Positions 54,233 through 58,519 of a stretch of DNA of 58,519 bases are shown here, in pieces. Origin of the DNA: Rhodothermales bacterium (GTDB taxonomy: Bacteria > Bacteroidota > Rhodothermia > Rhodothermales > Bin80). Made by a program: the position numbers and the translations under genes. The stretch lies in NCBI GenBank assembly GCA_028278205.1, contig JANQES010000142.1, positions 1 through 58,519 of the forward strand, read 5' to 3'. The first letter of the stretch is position 1. Each line of letters opens with the position of its first letter. The notes beneath the pieces are model-generated. The model saw only the letters and a list, made by a program, of their open reading frames with translations, searched no databases and had not been told where the DNA came from.

Positions 54233-56731
54233 GTGCCTTCCGGCGCGCGCCTTTTTTTTGCAGGTCTGCTCTTTGTCTTGAGCCTGAGGCCCGCCCTCGG
54301 AGGGGCGCAGGAGGTTCGCCCCGTCGCCGATACGGTGCGTACGCCGCCGCTCGTGGACGAGGTGCGCTTCGTGGGCAACGAACTGTTCTCGGATGTGATG
54401 CTGCAAGCGCGCATCCGCACCGCGCCCAACCGCCGGTTCCTCGGCATCGGCGGCTTTACGTGGTGGTTGTGGCTCTACCGCCTCGGCGATTCAGGGACCT
54501 TTGGCCGTCGTCTGGGCCGGGCTTTGATGGCCAACGGCGAGCCGCCGGCCTGGCTCAACACCTCGGTTGTCGCTGCCGACGTCGAACAGCTTCGCATTTT
54601 TTATCAGCAAGAAGGCTTCCGCGATGCCAGGGTCAACGCCCGCATCGACACGACACGCCAGGATCAAGATACACGCGTCGGGGTGACGTTCGACATCGAG
54701 CCGGGCGCAGCTACCTTCATCCGCCGCGTGGCCTACGAAGGCCTCGACGCGCTCGACGCGGGGCAGCAGCAGCGGCTGGCGCGCGCTTCGCTGCTACGGC
54801 CCCAACGCCTCGATCCTGACCGACCGCTGGCCTTCGACGCCCAAAGCCTGCGTTTTTCCGGGCCGATGCTGGTCGAAGAACGGCGGCGCCTGCTTTCGGT
54901 CTTGCGCGACGAAGGTTTTGCCGCCGTCACGCGCGATTCCATCAAAGCCGTCGTCACGCCGTACAGCCCGGATTCTTTCGACGTAGCGCTGCGGGTGCGA
55001 GCCGGGCCGCGCTATCGGTTCGGGCGGGTACACTTCGAAGTCAACGGGCCGGAAGACCGCCTCCGGCTGCGCGCTGACACCCTCGACGATGCCGCCTTTA
55101 GAGACGGCCTGGCCCACCAGTTCATCACCTGGCGCATCCGCAACGAAAAACGCCTCGACGCCGACCTGCTGACGCGTTCGCTCCGGTTTCGCCCCGGCGA
55201 TTGGTACAACGAATCGCTGCTCCTGGCCACCAAACGGCGGCTGGAAGCCACCGGCGTGTTTACGTTTACCGACATCGTCTCGCTCGCGCCCGACACGACG
55301 GCGACCGGGCCGGACGGGGCGCCCTGGCTGCCGCATCGCATCACGGTGCGCACCCGGCCCCGCCATCAGTTCCGGTTCGAGACGTTTATGGTGCAGCGCA
55401 GCGGGGTGCTCGGCGGCGTAGGCAACGAACTCGGCGCCGGGCTCGGCGTGGCCTACGAAAACGCCAACCTCTTCGGCAGCGGCGAGACCTTCCGGCTCAG
55501 CACCATCGGCTCGGTAGCCGCCGACGTCGATTCGACATTTTTGTCCTCGGCCCAGGCCGAAATGACGACGTCGCTGACGCTGCCCTATCTGATTGCGCCG
55601 TTCGGGCGGCTGGATCGTTCGTTGAATCTCTATCAGGCCCGCACGCGGCTGTCGCTGAGCCTGATCACGGCGCGGCGCGAAGACCTGCGCCTGGTCATTC
55701 GTGGGCGCGGCACCGCGCGCGTGCGCCTCGAAATGCGCCATACGCCGACGGTGACGTCCTTCGTCGATCTGCTCGACGTCAGCCTGAGTAACCCCGACAC
55801 ACTCGGCGGTTTTCAGCAACGTTTCCTCGATCCCATCCTCGGCGTCGATGATACCCAGGTGACCGACCCGGTGCAACGGGCGCAGATCCTGGAAGACTAT
55901 ACGCAGCCGCAAATCAACAACGCCCTCCGCTACACCTTTCGCTCGGCCCGCGTCAACCCGCTCAGGCGGGAGCGCGGCTACAGCTACGAGGCCTCCGCCG
56001 AGATCGGCGGCAACCTGCCCTACCTGCTCGACAATTACGTCTACACCCCGGACACCCTCGAAGGCAGCCTCCCCGGCCTGCCGGTCTTCGGCGGCGACGG
56101 CAGCAAAAACCGGCTCATCTATCGCCAGTACGCCCGCTTCGTCGGCGACTTCCGGCGCTACTGGCCCATCAGCCGGACGACCGTCCTGGCCTGGAAGGTC
56201 ATCGGCGGCGTAGCCCATCCGACCGGACGCGCCGAAGTCGTCCCGTTCGACCGGCGTTTTTATAGCGGCGGCGCCTCTAGCGTGCGCGGATGGCGGCTGC
56301 GCGAACTCGGTCCCGGCGGCGCCAGCTTTAGCTCCACCGACGCCGCCGAGGCCGGCGCCACCAACATCCTCGGCGGCGACATCAAGCTCGAAGCCAGCGC
56401 CGAACTGCGCAGCACTTTCCTGCGCAATACCCTGACCGCCGACTGGATCTTTGCGCTCTTCACCGACGTCGGCAACGTCTGGTTCGGGCCGCGCAATCCC
56501 GGCTTTGGCAATCTCGAAGAAGGCGATCCCTCGGGGCGGTTTGCGTTCGGGCGGTTCTACAAAGAAATGGGCGTGGGCTCCGGCCTGGGCTTGCGTGTAG
56601 CCTGGGAATACCTCGTGCTGCGTTTCGACCTGGCCTATCGCATCTACGATCCGGCCTTGCCGGGCGAGGGCATTTTTCCCAATGGCCTGAAAGATCCGAC
56701 ACCGTATTTCGGCATCGGCCATGCTTTTTAG
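54233..56731 (+). CDS. BamA/TamA-like outer-membrane assembly protein
   Basis: This 832-residue protein belongs to the Omp85 superfamily. The GTG at 54233 is chosen because it starts a good signal peptide (SGARLFFAGLLFVLSLRPAL, GGAQ); earlier frames overlap the DUF2795 gene. POTRA domains follow, from about residue 40: LVDEVRFVGNELFSDVMLQA, TFIRRVAYEGLDALDAGQQQ and RYRFGRVHFEVNGPEDRLRL. The C-terminal barrel (about 385-832) contains FYSGGASSVRGWRLRELGPG, the Omp85 RGW motif of loop 6, and ends in YFGIGHAF with a terminal Phe. It inserts or exports outer-membrane proteins. BamA itself is probably elsewhere; this looks like the TamA/surface-antigen group. Confidence 0.92.
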   Translation: MPSGARLFFAGLLFVLSLRPALGGAQEVRPVADTVRTPPLVDEVRFVGNELFSDVMLQARIRTAPNRRFLGIGGFTWWLWLYRLGDSGTFGRRLGRALMANGEPPAWLNTSVVAADVEQLRIFYQQEGFRDARVNARIDTTRQDQDTRVGVTFDIEPGAATFIRRVAYEGLDALDAGQQQRLARASLLRPQRLDPDRPLAFDAQSLRFSGPMLVEERRRLLSVLRDEGFAAVTRDSIKAVVTPYSPDSFDVALRVRAGPRYRFGRVHFEVNGPEDRLRLRADTLDDAAFRDGLAHQFITWRIRNEKRLDADLLTRSLRFRPGDWYNESLLLATKRRLEATGVFTFTDIVSLAPDTTATGPDGAPWLPHRITVRTRPRHQFRFETFMVQRSGVLGGVGNELGAGLGVAYENANLFGSGETFRLSTIGSVAADVDSTFLSSAQAEMTTSLTLPYLIAPFGRLDRSLNLYQARTRLSLSLITARREDLRLVIRGRGTARVRLEMRHTPTVTSFVDLLDVSLSNPDTLGGFQQRFLDPILGVDDTQVTDPVQRAQILEDYTQPQINNALRYTFRSARVNPLRRERGYSYEASAEIGGNLPYLLDNYVYTPDTLEGSLPGLPVFGGDGSKNRLIYRQYARFVGDFRRYWPISRTTVLAWKVIGGVAHPTGRAEVVPFDRRFYSGGASSVRGWRLRELGPGGASFSSTDAAEAGATNILGGDIKLEASAELRSTFLRNTLTADWIFALFTDVGNVWFGPRNPGFGNLEEGDPSGRFAFGRFYKEMGVGSGLGLRVAWEYLVLRFDLAYRIYDPALPGEGIFPNGLKDPTPYFGIGHAF

Positions 56732-56941
56732 TTTGAGGTGTTTTAGTGTTTTGGTGTTATAGTGTTTGAGACTCCGCCCGGCCCTGAAGGACCGGGCTCA
56801 CTGGCTCAAGCCCCAAGGGGCTAAGACAGGGCGCTTTAGCGTCCTTGTACTGCTGAGCCCGGTGATTGAGGGCGAACTGGGCACGCGCCACTTTGCCCAT
56901 ACCTACCTCAACCCACCAAAACACCATAACACTCAAACACT
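56731..56941. repeat. GTGTTATA-word element enclosing a hairpin core, copy 4
   Basis: The left arm (56731-56770, GAGGTGTTTTAGTGTTTTGG) and right arm (56914-56941, CACCAAAACACCATAACACT) flank about 140 bases of core. The core has its own inverted pair (CCGGGCTCA at 56793-56801 and TGAGCCCGG at 56853-56861). The preceding TAG (56729-56731) abuts the element. Confidence 0.8.
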
Positions 56942-56985
56942 CCCGACCGTATCTTCCCGCAGTCGCCATCACATCCAACCGCGAA

Positions 56986-57582
56986 ATGCCCGTCACCCGA
57001 CGAATCATCCACACGCTGCGCGACCTCTACCGGCGCGTGTTTAAACGACAGGAAGACGCCCGCACCCGCGAAGTCGTCGAGGTGCTCAAGCAGGTGTCGC
57101 TCTTCAAAGGGTTTTCGCGGAGCGCCTTGCGCGAGTTGGCCGAGGTCCTGCACCCGCGCGACTACCGGCGCGACGAGTTTATCTATTATGAAAACGATCC
57201 GGGCCTGGGCCTTTACATCGTTCAGCGCGGGCGTGTCCGTCTGGTGGTCGAAGACGAAAGCGGTGTGGATCAGGAGTTGCGCCAGGCCGTCGAAAACGAG
57301 TTTTTCGGCGCGCTCTCGCTGTTGGGCGAGTCGCGGCGGATGGAGACGGCGCAGGCCGTCACCGAGACCAGGGTGCTCGGGTTTTTCAGCCCCGATCTCA
57401 AGACGATGCTCAAGCGCAATCCGACGGTGGGGGCGGCGACGGTGGCAGCGGTAGCCCGGCACCTGGCGGCGCAGCAGGTGGCGCTGATGCAACAGATAAC
57501 CCGGGACCGGGGCAAAGTAGCCGCCCTGCGCCTGCTCGACGGCCTGGCGCAGCAGGCTGAAGGAGTAGCGAATGGCGAGTAG
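56986..57582 (+). CDS. Cyclic-nucleotide-binding-domain protein without HTH
   Basis: This is a 198-residue protein with a cNMP-binding fold at about residues 35-150: VSLFKGFSRSALRELAEVLH, RRDEFIYYENDPGLGLYIVQ, RGRVRLVVEDESG and FFGALSLLGESRRMETAQAV. The long dimerisation helix (AATVAAVARHLAAQQVALMQ) follows, but the C-terminal winged helix-turn-helix of Crp/FNR regulators is absent: only about 25 residues remain. The last codons and the TAG lie in the GCGAATG repeat, giving the tail EGVANGE. The gene may have been truncated by the repeat, or the protein acts without DNA binding. The start at 56986 is downstream of the previous repeat. Confidence 0.82.
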   Translation: MPVTRRIIHTLRDLYRRVFKRQEDARTREVVEVLKQVSLFKGFSRSALRELAEVLHPRDYRRDEFIYYENDPGLGLYIVQRGRVRLVVEDESGVDQELRQAVENEFFGALSLLGESRRMETAQAVTETRVLGFFSPDLKTMLKRNPTVGAATVAAVARHLAAQQVALMQQITRDRGKVAALRLLDGLAQQAEGVANGE

Positions 57583-57640
57583 CGAATGGGGAATAGGGGT
57601 CTTGAACCTGGCCCTCCCCATTGGCCACTGGCCATTCGCT
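57563..57640. repeat. GCGAATG-word palindromic element
   Basis: GTAGCGAATGGCGAGTAGCG and following words (57563-57600) are mirrored by CCCATTGGCCACTGGCCATT and CGCT (57617-57640). The left arm overlaps the 3' end of the cNMP-binding gene. Confidence 0.82.
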
Positions 57641-57718
57641 AAAGGGGGAAACGTTGTGATAACAAACGGGTTGGACGCTCTTTCTCAGGCATGATGCGGC
57701 TCAGAGGAGCCCTCGACG

Positions 57719-58519
57719 ATGGAAACGCTACAGCAGGAAGAAAGGCAGCAAGAAGAGAAGAAGCGCCGGCTCAAACGAGGCGAAGAAGTAGAACTCGTCA
57801 TCGAGAAGTTTGCCGACCGGGGCAAATCGCTGGCCCGCCTCGACGGCTACGTCGTCTTTGTGGCCGGGGCCGTGCCCGGCGACAGGGTGCGGGTACGGGT
57901 GTTCAAGAGCAAGAAAAAATACGCCGAAGCCCGCCTGCTCGACGTGCTCGAACCCAGCCCGCTGCGCACCGAGCCGCGTTGTTTTTACTTCGACACGTGC
58001 GGCGGTTGTAAATGGCAACACGTGGCTTATACGGCCCAGCTAGAGGCCAAACGCCAGAGCGTCCAGGAAGCGCTGATCCATCACGGCGGCCTCGAAGACG
58101 TAGACGTCCGCCCGCCGCTCGGCGCCGAGGCGATCTACTTCTATCGCAACAAGATGGAGTTTTCCTTCAGCACCCATCGCTGGCTGACGCCGAAGGAGAT
58201 CGCCACCGGAGAGGACTTCGACACCGGCTTTGCCCTGGGCCTGCACGTGCCGGGTAATTTTTACAAAGTGCTCGACCTCGACGAATGCCATCTGCAATCC
58301 GAACTGAGCGTCGAGATCGTCAACGGCGTGCGCGAGTTTGCCCGGCTGCGCGAATGGAAACCGTGGAACATCCGCACACACGAAGGCTTCTTGCGGCACC
58401 TCGTCATCCGGCAGGGCGCCCATACCGGCGAGACGATGGTCAACCTCGTCACCAACGGCTACGACCGCGCGCGCATGGCCGAGCTGGCGATCTATCTGCG
58501 GATGGAATTGCCCGACGTG
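57719..58519 (+). CDS. rlmD: 23S rRNA uracil-C5 methyltransferase, 5' part (TrmA/RlmD family)
   Basis: The gene runs off the right edge; 267 codons are seen. It opens with a TRAM domain (about residues 20-80, EEVELVIEKFADRGKSLARL ... GYVVFVAGAVPGDRVRVRVF). The iron-sulfur cysteines follow at 88, 94 and 97 (CFYFDTCGGCKW), as in RlmD/RumA, where a fourth Cys lies later. EAIYFYRNKMEFSFSTHRWL matches the family's YRNKMEF motif. The SAM-binding and catalytic Cys parts lie beyond the window. It methylates a uracil in 23S rRNA; the exact position cannot be decided from the N-terminal part. Confidence 0.92.
   Translation, partial: METLQQEERQQEEKKRRLKRGEEVELVIEKFADRGKSLARLDGYVVFVAGAVPGDRVRVRVFKSKKKYAEARLLDVLEPSPLRTEPRCFYFDTCGGCKWQHVAYTAQLEAKRQSVQEALIHHGGLEDVDVRPPLGAEAIYFYRNKMEFSFSTHRWLTPKEIATGEDFDTGFALGLHVPGNFYKVLDLDECHLQSELSVEIVNGVREFARLREWKPWNIRTHEGFLRHLVIRQGAHTGETMVNLVTNGYDRARMAELAIYLRMELPDV

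Overview
The window is about 58.5 kb of high-GC bacterial chromosome. It most resembles a member of the Bacteroidota/Rhodothermota side of the tree (Rhodothermia-like). The clues are a GWxTD-domain protein, a DUF2795 protein, an HPr kinase/phosphorylase with no PTS genes nearby, a MoxR ATPase, BamA/TamA-type outer-membrane assembly, S9 peptidases and RND transporters with Gram-negative signal peptides, and many genes lacking a clear Shine-Dalgarno site. This lineage call is an inference from gene content. No rRNA, tRNA or CRISPR array was recognised.

Layout. 0-9 kb: secreted amidohydrolase, a Cys-motif hypothetical, a frameshifted SnoaL-like gene, an amidase, a CPBP protease and a GH3 lipoprotein, followed by a clear MITE-like insertion. 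9-19 kb: a two-gene outer-membrane unit, a hybrid histidine kinase, an HNH nuclease with a small partner, an S9 peptidase, an ExbD-like protein and an SDR protein. 19-29 kb: an accessory stretch with an anchored acidic protein, a sigma factor with an unknown partner overlapping it, a TPR-like exported protein and a three-gene TIR operon, then bioY and an arginase-family enzyme. 29-42 kb: DUF3050, metH, a three-gene unit (FecR-like protein, lipoprotein, DUF4062-NACHT membrane ATPase), a hydrolase with no start codon, an RDD protein, a zinc-ribbon protein and a CDP-alcohol phosphatidyltransferase. 42-58.5 kb: mostly core genes (ftsY, GWxTD protein, fmt, RND transporter, degenerate galactokinase, moxR, hprK, M23 peptidase, DUF2795, BamA-like barrel, cNMP-binding protein and the 5' part of rlmD).

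Two operons look like conflict or immunity systems wired to the envelope. One is TIR-transmembrane plus an exported protein plus a predicted barrel (24.8-27.5 kb). The other is FecR-like plus lipoprotein plus DUF4062-NACHT-transmembrane (34.7-38.6 kb). In both, a signalling module of the intracellular-immunity type is co-transcribed with exported proteins that could sense the envelope.

The most striking non-coding feature is a set of palindromic intergenic elements built from degenerate 7-8 bp words. Each family has its own vocabulary (GTGTTATA, GTCATGA, GTGAAAC, GGATTTT, GGCAAAT, GCGAATG, TTCGAAA, GGGAGAAA). Arms on the two sides of an element are inverted copies, and the elements often start on a stop codon or end on a start codon. 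They occur in convergent, divergent and co-directional gaps, so they are not simply terminators.
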